47,069 bases of DNA from Prevotella sp. (lineage in GTDB: Bacteria > Bacteroidota > Bacteroidia > Bacteroidales > Bacteroidaceae), in NCBI GenBank assembly GCA_017410365.1, contig JAFQQY010000044.1, forward strand, positions 1-47,069. Reading direction: 5' to 3'. Position 1 is the first letter of the stretch. Each line of letters opens with the position of its first letter. The position numbers and the translations under genes were made by a program. The notes beneath the pieces were generated by a model. That model had not been told where the DNA came from. It saw only the letters and a program-made list of their open reading frames with translations, and searched no databases. Positions 36,354 to 43,829 of the stretch are shown here, in pieces.

Positions 36354-36526
36354 CCCAAATCGGTCATTTAGATTTTAGTGCGTTTGTCTTGTTATTTTTG
36401 AGAAGATTTTTTATGTGTTCTAAAGGAGTACGACTGAAGAGACATGAAGAATATGCCAAAAAGAATAGACAAACGTGCAAAAAGTATTTTTTAATATCAC
36501 AGTTACGGTCTAATGACCGATTGGGG
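36354..36526. repeat. MITE-like element with nested inverted repeats
   Basis: Outer arms cccaaatcggtcatttaga (36,354-36,372) and tctaatgaccgattgggg (36,509-36,526) are inverted copies differing by one indel. Inside, gcgtttgtct (near 36,380) faces agacaaacgt (near 36,470). There is no convincing ORF. This explains most of the 362-nt gap between DUF4295 and ftsY. Confidence 0.6.
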
Positions 36527-36605
36527 TTTTAGAAGAATGAAAATCTGCCTACGGTCAAAATTGCCAAATGTCAATTACGCCCAAGACTTACTGCATAGAA
36601 ACAAG

Positions 36606-36629
36606 AAAACCACAACATTTACGTTGCGG
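36606..36629 (-). terminator. Terminator of the rpmB-rpmG-DUF4295 operon
   Basis: On the minus strand CCGCAAC (36,629-36,623) pairs with GTTGTGG (36,616-36,610), with one G-U pair, followed by TTTTC. It lies 28 nt after the DUF4295 stop. Confidence 0.55.
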
Positions 36630-36656
36630 CTTTCCAGTATTATAGAATCTAAAAAA

Positions 36657-36815
36657 TTAGTTCTTGAAAAAGTCCTTAACAGCTTCGTTAGGAACCATGC
36701 GCTCATCAAAACAGTATGCACCTGTCTTTGGGCTCTTAATCATCTTAATGACCTTTGTGTGAGCACGTCCATCCTTAGAACCCTCGTGAAGGGTTGCGAC
36801 CGCTTTCTTTGCCAT
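36657..36815 (-). CDS. DUF4295 small basic protein
   Basis: 52 aa (MAKKAVATLHEGSK ... EAVKDFFKN), basic and conserved in Bacteroidota next to L28 and L33. Position after two ribosomal protein genes and the basic composition suggest a ribosome-associated protein, but no function is established to my knowledge. It starts 10 nt after the rpmG stop. Read by hand on the minus strand; start and stop are unambiguous. Confidence 0.88.
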   Translation of the reverse strand: MAKKAVATLHEGSKDGRAHTKVIKMIKSPKTGAYCFDERMVPNEAVKDFFKN

Positions 36816-36825
36816 TTCTTATAGA

Positions 36826-37017
36826 TTATTTAATCTCCTTGTGAAGAGTCATCTTCTTCAGGATTGGATTATACTTCATGATTTCCATTCTCTCTGGAGT
36901 ATTCTTACGATTCTTGGTCGTAACATAACGGCTTGTACCTGGAAGACCGCTGTTCTTCATTTCAGTGCACTCCAAGATAACCTGAACGCGATTGCCTTTT
37001 GCTTTCTTGCTTGCCAT
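36826..37017 (-). CDS. rpmG: 50S ribosomal protein L33
   Basis: 63 aa ([24 protein letters not shown] ... [14 protein letters not shown]). It is a component of the large subunit near the E site. The motif ILECTEMK lacks the zinc-binding Cys pairs, so this is the zinc-independent form. Second gene of the operon, 5 nt after rpmB. Confidence 0.95.
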   Translation of the reverse strand: MASKKAKGNRVQVILECTEMKNSGLPGTSRYVTTKNRKNTPERMEIMKYNPILKKMTLHKEIK

Positions 37018-37022
37018 AGTTA

Positions 37023-37286
37023 TTATTCTCCTATAACTTTAATATCCTTCCAATCAACAAAGCCTTTAGAAACAGCGCCTTTCAATGCTGCATCAAGACC
37101 AACTTTATTAATCATACGCAGACCAGCAGCGCTGATCTTCAGTCTAATCCAGCAAGCCTCCTCTACATAGTAGAACTTCTTGCTGAACAGATTAACGTCA
37201 AAGCTGCGCTTTGTGCGATGCTTTGAGTGAGACACATTATTACCAATCTGTGCCTTCTTTCCTGTAATCTGACAAATCTTCGACAT
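37023..37286 (-). CDS. rpmB: 50S ribosomal protein L28
   Basis: 87 aa ([42 protein letters not shown]...). The [13 protein letters not shown] core is the L28 signature. The N-terminal C/C zinc pattern is absent apart from Cys5. First gene of the operon rpmB, rpmG, DUF4295. Confidence 0.95.
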   Translation of the reverse strand: MSKICQITGKKAQIGNNVSHSKHRTKRSFDVNLFSKKFYYVEEACWIRLKISAAGLRMINKVGLDAALKGAVSKGFVDWKDIKVIGE

Positions 37287-37335
37287 TTCTATCTAAATTT
37301 TCTTTACTTTTTTATAACTTACTCCAAACAGGGTG

Positions 37336-37343
37336 CAAAGGTA
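37336..37343 (-). promoter_or_regulatory. rpmB operon -7 box
   Basis: Reads TAccTTTG on the minus strand, 49 nt before the rpmB start. A TTG at 37,370-37,368 is the nearest -33 candidate, with a long spacer of 24 nt. Confidence 0.6.
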
Positions 37344-37402
37344 CTGAATTTTATCTATAAAAAAGAACAACCCTCGGAGAAACAGCAAGTTGTTAATGTT
37401 TT

Positions 37403-37912
37403 TTAACTTTCTTTTTCTTCACTACATTCTTCCAACAGGAAATCATAGAACATTTTCATTGCGCTCTTTGCAGCAATGGCAAGGTTGATGTCGCGTCCGA
37501 AATCTTCCTGAATTTTCATTGTCACCTGCTTTTCTATGGTGCCGCAAGCTATCCAAATCGTACCAACCGGCACTCCCTCTTCCGATGTTGTAGGTCCGGC
37601 AAAGCCTGTCACGGAAATGGCATAGTTGGTATTCAGAGTCTTACATGCTCCTTTAACCATTTCGATGGCAACATCCTCTGACACAGCGCCTTTTTCTTCG
37701 AGCAGCTGATGACTGACGCCAAGCAGCGATTCCTTTATCTCGTTAACATAGGCCACCACACTGCCCTTGTAATATTTCGAAGCTCCCGGTATTGACATCA
37801 CGGCTTCGGCAACACGGCCACCAGTGCAACTTTCTGCCGTAGACAGAGTCTTTTCGCTCTCCCAAAGCAGCTGACTGATTTCTCTGCTTATAATCTTACT
37901 TTCAAAATCCAT
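37403..37912 (-). CDS. CinA C-terminal domain protein (NMN amidohydrolase, PncC type)
   Basis: 169 aa, only the C-terminal amidohydrolase domain of CinA. Motifs: TAESCTGGRVAEAV, SKYYKGSVVAYVNEIKESLLGV, VSEDVAIEMVKGA, and SVTGFAGPTTSEEGVPVGTIWIA. It deamidates nicotinamide mononucleotide to nicotinate mononucleotide in NAD recycling. It lies 47 nt after tsaD and is the last gene of the map-tsaD run. Acidic C-terminus EECSEEKES. Confidence 0.93.
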   Translation of the reverse strand: MDFESKIISREISQLLWESEKTLSTAESCTGGRVAEAVMSIPGASKYYKGSVVAYVNEIKESLLGVSHQLLEEKGAVSEDVAIEMVKGACKTLNTNYAISVTGFAGPTTSEEGVPVGTIWIACGTIEKQVTMKIQEDFGRDINLAIAAKSAMKMFYDFLLEECSEEKES

Positions 37913-37959
37913 ATCCTTATAATTTTGTTTTCGTTGTTAATAAATAGCATCTCTGCCGC

Positions 37960-39012
37960 TTACTTGAATGTAACCTTCGAGAAGGCTGGCACTTCTATGC
38001 CGCAGAATTCATTGTCGAGATACTTGAAATAGCCCGTGATGCCTATCATTGCAGCATTGTCTGTGGTATAGCCGAACTTAGGTATGTAGATGGTCCATCC
38101 GTAACGCTTGGCATGGTCGTGGAAAGCATTGCGAAGACCTGTATTGGCACTCACGCCTCCAGCCACAGCCACGTGCTTAATGCCGGTTTGCTTTACTGCC
38201 TTCTTCAGTTTCTTCATCAGTATGTCTACCACCGTAAACTCAAGACTAGCAGCTATGTCAGCTTTGTTCTTCTCTATGAAGTCAGGGTCTTCTGCCACCC
38301 AGTCGCGCAGAGAATAGAGGAACGACGTCTTCAGACCAGAGAAACTGTAGTCAAGCCCTTGTATCGACGGTTCAGCAAACTTATACGCATGTGGATTGCC
38401 TTGACGCGCCAGACGGTCGACAATCGGACCACCGGGATAGCCCAGTCCCATCACCTTTGAACACTTGTCTATGGCCTCGCCGGCAGCATCGTCAATGGTC
38501 TGCCCCAGCACCTCCATGTCGTTGTATGCGTTTACCTTGACTATCTGCGAGTTGCCGCCGCTCACCAGCAGACACAAGAATGGCAATGGCGGAATCTGCT
38601 GAACGTTCTCGGCTCCCTCAACAGGCGGTTCTGTGATGAAATGCGCCATCACGTGACCCTGCAAGTGGTTGACGTCTATGAGCGGAATGCCCAGCGAACG
38701 GGCAAAGCCCTTGGCAAAGCTAACACCAACCAGTAGCGACCCCATGAGTCCGGGACCACGAGTGAAGGCAACCGCCGAAAGCTGTTCCTTGGTTATGCCC
38801 GCCTTCTTGAGGGCTTGGTCTACCACAGGCACCACATTTTGCTGATGTGCTCGTGATGCCAGTTCCGGAACCACACCGCCGTAAGCGTCGTGTACGGCCT
38901 GCGATGCCGTTACATTGCTCAGCAACACATTGTTACAAATCACGGCTGCCGAAGTATCGTCGCACGAACTCTCTATACCTAGTATATAAATTGGTTTGTT
39001 TTCTTTTTCCAT
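37960..39012 (-). CDS. tsaD: tRNA threonylcarbamoyladenosine synthase subunit TsaD
   Basis: 350 aa, full length. With TsaB and TsaE it transfers the threonylcarbamoyl group to A37 of ANN-reading tRNAs. The metal-binding pair His116 and His120 lies in NHLQGHVMAH; other motifs are GIESSCDDTSAAV, GPGLMGSLLVG, LVSGGNSQIV, DDAAGEAIDK and VAGGVSANTGLR. It starts 23 nt after map, so the two are probably co-transcribed. tsaB and tsaE are not in this window. Confidence 0.97.
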   Translation of the reverse strand: MEKENKPIYILGIESSCDDTSAAVICNNVLLSNVTASQAVHDAYGGVVPELASRAHQQNVVPVVDQALKKAGITKEQLSAVAFTRGPGLMGSLLVGVSFAKGFARSLGIPLIDVNHLQGHVMAHFITEPPVEGAENVQQIPPLPFLCLLVSGGNSQIVKVNAYNDMEVLGQTIDDAAGEAIDKCSKVMGLGYPGGPIVDRLARQGNPHAYKFAEPSIQGLDYSFSGLKTSFLYSLRDWVAEDPDFIEKNKADIAASLEFTVVDILMKKLKKAVKQTGIKHVAVAGGVSANTGLRNAFHDHAKRYGWTIYIPKFGYTTDNAAMIGITGYFKYLDNEFCGIEVPAFSKVTFK

Positions 39013-39035
39013 GTGCTATCGAAATATGCCAATGC

Positions 39036-39896
39036 CTAGTAGCTCAGTATTTCCACGCCGTCGTCGGTAATGAGCAGCGTGTGTTCCCACTGGGCGCTTG
39101 GCAGTTCATCTTCTGTTATCACCTCCCAGCCGTACTCGTCTTCAGCATCTATGAACACCTTCCACGTGCCCATGTTAATCATCGGTTCTATGGTGAGCAC
39201 CATGCCTGGCACGAGCAGCATGCCTTGTCCGCGATGTCCGAAGTGTGGCACCTCAGGTTCTTCGTGGAACTGCAGTCCGACGCCATGACCGCACAGGTCG
39301 CGCACCACTCCATATCTGTATTTCTTGCAATGCTTCTCTATGGCATGGCCTATGTCGCCTACGAAGGCAAATGGTTTGGCCTGCTCCATGCCTATTTCCA
39401 GACACTCTTTGGCCACTCGCACCAGTTGCTCCTTCTCTGGTGTTGTCTTTCCTATGATGAACATGCGAGAGGCGTCGGCATAATAGCCGTCGAGTATTGT
39501 CGTGAAGTCTACATTGATGATGTCGCCCTCCTCCAGCACGTCTTCTTCCTTTGGTATGCCATGACACACCACTTCGTTGATGCTTGTGCAGACGCTCTTT
39601 GGATAGCCTTCGTAGTTGAGGCAAGCCGGTATGCCGCCGTGCTTAGTACAGAAGTCGTAGCATATCTTGTCTATCTCAAGCGTGTTCATGCCTGCACGTA
39701 TGTTCTTGGCCACTTCGTCGAGCACAGCCGTGTTCAGCTGCCCCGCCTTTCTGATGCCTTCTATCTGCTCGGGAGTCTTTATAAGGCTGTTGGTGGGAAC
39801 CAGCTTGCCCTTGTTTTCCCAATACATCACCTGCTTGTCAAGTTCTGTAGCTCCGCCAGGCGTGCAATGCCAACGTCTTTTCTTTTTGAAGTTCAT
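39036..39896 (-). CDS. map: Methionine aminopeptidase, type I
   Basis: 286 aa from MNFKKKRRWHCTPGG; the start 27 nt upstream gives a less typical N-terminus. It removes the initiator Met. The metal ligands are visible in VDFTTILDGYYADASRMF (two Asp), GHGVGLQFHEEPEVPHFG (His), TIEPMI (Glu) and AQWEHTLLIT (Glu). The 40-residue basic N-terminal extension (KKKRRWHCTPGGATELDKQVM) is seen in other Bacteroidota enzymes. It leads map, tsaD, cinA-C. Confidence 0.95.
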   Translation of the reverse strand: MNFKKKRRWHCTPGGATELDKQVMYWENKGKLVPTNSLIKTPEQIEGIRKAGQLNTAVLDEVAKNIRAGMNTLEIDKICYDFCTKHGGIPACLNYEGYPKSVCTSINEVVCHGIPKEEDVLEEGDIINVDFTTILDGYYADASRMFIIGKTTPEKEQLVRVAKECLEIGMEQAKPFAFVGDIGHAIEKHCKKYRYGVVRDLCGHGVGLQFHEEPEVPHFGHRGQGMLLVPGMVLTIEPMINMGTWKVFIDAEDEYGWEVITEDELPSAQWEHTLLITDDGVEILSY

Positions 39897-40035
39897 ATAT
39901 ACAATATTATTCAACATTCGCATGCCCCGATTGTCTTTTGATAATAGGAGATAAAAAGGACGGCATATCTTCCTTTCTCTTCCAATAACTTCTTAGACAT
40001 GCGAAACATGTGAGATATTACCTTATTACAAGGTG

Positions 40036-40043
40036 CAAAGGTA
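40036..40043 (-). promoter_or_regulatory. map operon -7 box
   Basis: Reads TAccTTTG on the minus strand. The start codon is about 140 nt away, so map has a long leader that includes a small hairpin (acatg/catgt near 39,998-40,012). Confidence 0.55.
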
Positions 40044-40101
40044 ATAAAAATAAATGAAGAACGGTTATGATAGACAAATTATCTGCTCCTGCTGCCACTT
40101 A

Positions 40102-40608
40102 TCAGACTACACTCTTGATATACTCGCGCATCTGCTTGCGTGCATTTCCAAGCTGATTCTCCACCGTCTTGTATGGTCTGTCGAGCAGGGTCGAAATCTC
40201 CGACACCTTGAGTCCCTCTATCACGTTAAGCCTATAAACCACCTTGCTCTTCTCTGGCAGCAAGTCGGTAACGCCACGCTCTATGATATCAACAAGTTCT
40301 CTGGCCGAATAGTCAGACTCGGCATCATAATGCCCGTTGGTCCATAGCGCTCCGTACAGATAGCGGTAGTTGTTCACGTGGGCACGATGGCGCCAATAGT
40401 CGGAAACCAGATTGCGGGCCACGGTATAGACCAGCGCAGGCAGCGTGACGGGAGTAATCATCTTGTCCGACTGCAATAATTTCAGAAAGACATTCTGCAG
40501 CACATCTTCAGAAAAAGCAGAGTTAGCCATGCCCTTGGCAACATAAGCCAGAAGTTCCTGCCTATGCTGTATATAATAATGTGACACCAACTCTTCTTTG
40601 CTCATCAT
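40102..40608 (-). CDS. ECF-type RNA polymerase sigma factor
   Basis: 168 aa, with region 2 (SHYYIQHRQELLAYVAKGMANSAFSEDVLQNVFLKLLQ ... YTVARNLVSDYWRHR) and region 4 helix-turn-helix (LPEKSKVVYRLNVIEGLKVSEISTLLDRPYKTVENQLGNARKQMREYI). It matches the Bacteroidota SigH-like type. No FecR-like anti-sigma or SusC/SusD pair is adjacent, unlike most ECF factors of carbohydrate loci, so it is probably a stand-alone regulator of stress or housekeeping genes. It is preceded by a TAccTTTG box. Confidence 0.9.
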   Translation of the reverse strand: MMSKEELVSHYYIQHRQELLAYVAKGMANSAFSEDVLQNVFLKLLQSDKMITPVTLPALVYTVARNLVSDYWRHRAHVNNYRYLYGALWTNGHYDAESDYSARELVDIIERGVTDLLPEKSKVVYRLNVIEGLKVSEISTLLDRPYKTVENQLGNARKQMREYIKSVV

Positions 40609-40656
40609 AATATCTTAATGCATTATTACTATCGTTCAGTTTTAGTTTTTCATTCG

Positions 40657-40664
40657 CAAAGGTA
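40657..40664 (-). promoter_or_regulatory. ECF sigma gene -7 box
   Basis: Reads TAccTTTG on the minus strand, 49 nt before the start. No good -33 at normal spacing. Confidence 0.55.
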
Positions 40665-40777
40665 AGAAAATAAATGAAAAATTAAGAACGTTAGACAAAT
40701 AATTTTGACAGCCCGCCATGAAAAAAGGCTGAAAAAAACAAATAGTCCACCCGTTTAAACAGTTTTTCCCACCGTAC

Positions 40778-40867
40778 GTTGGCAGACGCACGCCGACAGA
40801 CATGCACCATACTGCCATAATGCCACCTGCAAAAGCACCTCTAACTGCACCACACGCCAACATTGGC
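40778..40867. promoter_or_regulatory. GTTGGC/GCCRAC inverted motifs upstream of htpG
   Basis: GTTGGC-N8-GCCGAC at 40,778-40,797 (one mismatch) and GCCAA-CA-TTGGC at 40,856-40,867 are related inverted motifs. The first lies about 70-90 nt upstream of the sigma-54 site, where an enhancer-binding activator would bind. The region 40,690-40,900 is GC-richer than other gaps and holds no ORF. Confidence 0.35.
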
Positions 40868-40879
40868 ACGGTATTTGCA
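40864..40879 (+). promoter_or_regulatory. Sigma-54 (RpoN) promoter of htpG
   Basis: TGGCACG-N4-TTGCA, an exact match to the sigma-54 consensus, with the invariant GG (-24; 40,865-40,866) and GC (-12; 40,877-40,878) separated by 10 nt. Transcription would start near 40,890, about 39 nt before the htpG ATG. No TAnnTTTG box is found in this gap on the plus strand. Confidence 0.7.
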
Positions 40880-40928
40880 CATTCGGTTAAGGAAATAAGA
40901 AACAAAAAACAATTAAATAAAATAACAC

Positions 40929-42983
40929 ATGAAAAAAGGTAACATTGGAGTAACGACAGAGAACATATTCCCTGTCATCAAGAAATTCTTATATTCTGAC
41001 CACGAAATCTTCCTTCGCGAACTCGTAAGCAACGCTGTCGACGCCACACAGAAAATAAAGACTCTGGCACAGCGCGGCGACTTCAGCGGCGAGCAGGGCG
41101 ACCTGACCGTAAGGATAGCTGTAGACGAGAAGGCTGGCACCATTACCATCAGCGACCGCGGTATCGGTATGACTGCCGACGAGATAGACCGCTACATCAA
41201 TCAGATAGCATTCTCAGGCGTGTCAGACTTCCTCGAGAAGTATAAGGACAATGCCAACAACATAATAGGCCACTTCGGTCTCGGTTTCTACTCATCGTTC
41301 ATGGTCAGCAAGAAGGTCGAGATAGTAACCAAGTCGTACAAGGAAGGCGCGCAGGCTGTCAAATGGTCATGCGACGGTTCACCAGAATACTCGCTCGAAG
41401 AGTGCGACAAGGCCGACAGAGGTTCCGACATCATACTCCACATCGACGACGACTGCAAGGAGTTTCTCGAGAAGGGCAAGATAGAGGGTCTGCTGCAGAA
41501 GTACTGCAAGTTCATGGCCGTGCCAGTGGCATTCGGAAAGAAGACAGAATGGAAAGACGGCAAGCAGCAGGAAACCGACGAAGATAATATTATAAATAAT
41601 GTAGAGCCGCTGTGGAGCAAGTCGCCGTCTACACTGAAAGACGAAGACTACAAGTCGTTCTACCGCACCCTCTACCCTATGAGCGACGAACCGCTGTTCT
41701 GGATTCACCTCAACGTAGACTATCCGTTCAACCTCACTGGTATACTCTACTTCCCAAAAATCAATTCAAACATCGAACTGCAGCGCAACAAGATTTCGCT
41801 CTACTGCAATCAGGTGTTCGTGACAGATCAGGTAGAAGGCATCGTGCCAAACTTCCTCACCCTGCTCCACGGCGTAATCGACTCGCCAGACATTCCTCTA
41901 AACGTCAGCCGCAGCTATCTGCAGAGCGACCGCGAGGTGAAGAAGATTTCTACATACATCACAAAGAAGGTTAGCGACCGTCTGGCTGCCATCTTCAAGG
42001 AAGACCGCAAGACATACGAAGAGAAGTGGGACCACCTGAAGCTCTTCATCAACTACGGCATGCTGAGCGAGGAGTCGTTCTACGACCGCGCCAAAGACTT
42101 CGCACTCTTCAAGGACGACGAGGGCAAGTACTTCACCTATGAGGAATACCAGACACTTATCAAGGATAACCAGACCGACAAAGACGGCAACCTCATCTAC
42201 CTCTATGCCACAAACAAGGAAGAGCAGTACGCATACATCGAGGCTGCCAAGGAGAAGGGCTACAGCATACTCATGTTCGACGGCGAACTAGACGTGGCTT
42301 GCGTGCAGCTGTTCGAGCAGAAGTTCGAGAAGAGCCGCTTCACACGCATAGACAGCGACATCATAAGCCGACTGATAGCCAAGGACGACCAACCGCAGAC
42401 CACCCTTTCTGACAACGAACGTGACAACTTGGCAGAGGTGTTCAAGAGTCAGATGCCACAGCTCAACAAGACCGACTTCATGGTACAGGTAGAGGCTATG
42501 GGCAGCACAGCACAGCCAGTGGTGATAACACAGAACGAATGGATGCGACGCATGAAAGACATGGCGCAGTTCCAGCAGGGCATGGGCTTCTACGGACAGA
42601 TGCCTGACTCTTACACACTGGTGCTCAACAGCGACCACCCGCTGGTGGCAAGCATACTGAGCGACTGCGACGCCAACACCGCCGAACAGCTGAAGCCTAT
42701 ACTCAGCGAACTGAAGGGACAGGAGGCGCGTCTGGCTGCCATACAGCAACAGCAGGACAAGAAGAAGTACGACGAACTGACACAGGACGACCGCGACATG
42801 AAGTCAGAATGCGAGAAGGCTGTAGAGGAACAGAAGCAGAAGAAGAATGCCGTGCTGCACACCTACGCCAAGCAGAACGCCGTGGTTAGTCAGCTCATCG
42901 ACCTGGCGCTGCTTCAAAACGGCATGTTGAAGGGCGAGGCCCTCTCACGCTTCATCAAGCGCTCAGTAGATTTGATAAAGTAA
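40929..42983 (+). CDS. htpG: Molecular chaperone HtpG (Hsp90 family)
   Basis: 684 aa. The N-terminal GHKL ATPase is clear: FPVIKKFLYSDHEIFLRELVSNAVDA, TISDRGIGMTADEID, and NIIGHFGLGFYSSFMVS. The middle domain carries KISLYCNQVFVTDQVEGIVPNFLTLLHGVIDSPDIPLNVSRSYLQSD. The C-terminal dimerisation domain includes a Gln/Lys-rich coiled stretch (QQQQDKKKYDEL ... VEEQKQKKNAV) typical of Bacteroidota HtpG. It refolds or stabilises client proteins under stress. The gene is monocistronic, with a sigma-54-type promoter and a terminator 24 nt after the stop. Confidence 0.97.
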   Translation: MKKGNIGVTTENIFPVIKKFLYSDHEIFLRELVSNAVDATQKIKTLAQRGDFSGEQGDLTVRIAVDEKAGTITISDRGIGMTADEIDRYINQIAFSGVSDFLEKYKDNANNIIGHFGLGFYSSFMVSKKVEIVTKSYKEGAQAVKWSCDGSPEYSLEECDKADRGSDIILHIDDDCKEFLEKGKIEGLLQKYCKFMAVPVAFGKKTEWKDGKQQETDEDNIINNVEPLWSKSPSTLKDEDYKSFYRTLYPMSDEPLFWIHLNVDYPFNLTGILYFPKINSNIELQRNKISLYCNQVFVTDQVEGIVPNFLTLLHGVIDSPDIPLNVSRSYLQSDREVKKISTYITKKVSDRLAAIFKEDRKTYEEKWDHLKLFINYGMLSEESFYDRAKDFALFKDDEGKYFTYEEYQTLIKDNQTDKDGNLIYLYATNKEEQYAYIEAAKEKGYSILMFDGELDVACVQLFEQKFEKSRFTRIDSDIISRLIAKDDQPQTTLSDNERDNLAEVFKSQMPQLNKTDFMVQVEAMGSTAQPVVITQNEWMRRMKDMAQFQQGMGFYGQMPDSYTLVLNSDHPLVASILSDCDANTAEQLKPILSELKGQEARLAAIQQQQDKKKYDELTQDDRDMKSECEKAVEEQKQKKNAVLHTYAKQNAVVSQLIDLALLQNGMLKGEALSRFIKRSVDLIK

Positions 42984-43006
42984 ACTCCAAATACGTTCAC
43001 CGCTAT

Positions 43007-43040
43007 AATAGACGTGCCATTACTTGGTGCGTCTATTTTT
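43007..43040 (+). terminator. htpG terminator
   Basis: AATAGACG (43,007-43,014) pairs with CGTCTATT (43,030-43,037), followed by TTT. It marks the right edge of the core chromosome segment. Confidence 0.8.
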
Positions 43041-43090
43041 TGTTTTGACAGGAGGACTATTTTAGACAGGAGTACATGAGTACTTGTTTT

Positions 43091-43262
43091 GACATAAAGA
43101 CAAAAGGTTTTAAAGACAGTAAGACAGATTTTTCTTAGACAGAAAGACAGATATATTCTTAGACATAAAGACAAATATCCCTTAAATCCCAAAATCCTTA
43201 GACAGAAAGACACATAAAATCCACAGACAGAAAGACAGATTTTTTCTTAGACATAAAGACAA
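43091..43262. repeat. GACA-N4-GACA repeat array, forward
   Basis: Seven units, each two GACA words 8 nt apart. First words are at 43,091, 43,115, 43,138, 43,162, 43,201, 43,226 and 43,250, so the period is 23-25 nt apart from one 39-nt step. The array continues rightwards into an AT-rich segment (to about 43,407) that is the inverse of 45,094-45,170. Confidence 0.8.
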
Positions 43263-43295
43263 AAGAATATAAGAAGACTTCAATCTTTCACGTGT

Positions 43296-43334
43296 TGATG
43301 AGCTTCAGCGAGTAATTATTCACTACGCTCATCA
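43296..43334. repeat. Hairpin interrupting the left long repeat
   Basis: TGATGAGC (43,296-43,303) pairs with GCTCATCA (43,327-43,334). A block of about 60 nt (roughly 43,290-43,348) containing this stem is present in the left repeat copy and absent from the right copy (45,094-45,190). Confidence 0.6.
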
Positions 43335-43467
43335 GCTTCGCAGTCTTCAATCCTTCAATTCTTCAACTTTTCAATTTTATTTTATCCTTTAAATCCCAAA
43401 ATCCCTAGAAAGAAGTATATCTAGAAAATTATATCCCTAGATTTAAAAAAATCAATTTTCTCATACA

Positions 43468-43539
43468 TCCTACATTTTTGCATATAAAACATTAAGCCAT
43501 AGAGCGTTAAGTGCAGTGTAGGAGGATTTCAATCCTACA
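43468..43539. repeat. Three TCCTACA/TGTAGGA motifs with a small stem
   Basis: TCCTACA at 43,468-43,474, TGTAGGA at 43,517-43,523 and TCCTACA at 43,533-43,539. The last two form a stem with a 9-nt loop; the first could compete for the same strand. Function unknown. Confidence 0.45.
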
Positions 43540-43610
43540 TTATTTGCCCGTTTTTCGGTGCATTTTAGTAATTTTAACAAATTCAGGTAGTAAAAATTGG
43601 TTTTTCTATA

Positions 43611-43715
43611 AGGCCGTTTTAGACTTCTGAAAGGGCGTTTTAGGTATAGTAAAAGGGCCATTTGGGTGTCAAAAGTGATGCATTTAGGAGTGCTAACCGC
43701 ACAACTTCTTCTGCC
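43611..43715. repeat. Composite of two dispersed repeats
   Basis: The left part (ggccgttttagacttctga, then gggcgttttagg) matches the array at 23,904-23,970. The right part (tcaaaagtgatgc, then tttaggagtgctaa) matches the hairpin at 20-45. The window thus holds separated pieces of what may be one larger repeat. Confidence 0.6.
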
Positions 43716-43724
43716 CTTTTACCA

Positions 43725-43829
43725 TTATAGAGTAAACGCATTGATATTGCCATAGTTATTCAAGACTTTTCCTGTCTTGTCTAAAAGCATCCATTTTGAA
43801 TCATTCTGTACGAACTTATTTTCACTCAT
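43725..43829 (-). CDS. Possible 34-aa protein coupled to the upstream gene
   Basis: 34 codons from an ATG that overlaps the stop of the 151-aa gene in the arrangement ATGA. The product contains SKWMLLDKTGKVLNNYGN, which looks like a real folded segment more than random translation. It could be a short partner protein or the remnant of a longer gene cut by the repeat at 43,715. I do not recognise the family. Confidence 0.4.
   Translation of the reverse strand: MSENKFVQNDSKWMLLDKTGKVLNNYGNINAFTL

Noticed and set aside
36354-36526. Invertible promoter of the Bacteroides phase-variation type
   Set aside because: The arms are the right size, but the recognisable ftsY -7 box (36,314-36,321) lies outside the arms and the neighbours are housekeeping genes; no adjacent invertase gene.
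36513-36824. Plus-strand ORF of 103 codons
   Set aside because: It lies antisense to DUF4295, whose reading frame and position are conserved, and partly inside the inverted-repeat element.
43091-43262. Regular ~24-nt repeats as a CRISPR array
   Set aside because: The repeated words are two 4-nt GACA motifs in AT-rich sequence, there are no unique spacers of constant length, and no cas gene is present.
43470-43661. Minus-strand ORF of 63 codons
   Set aside because: It is made of intergenic repeat words also present elsewhere, with low-complexity leucine/lysine translation.
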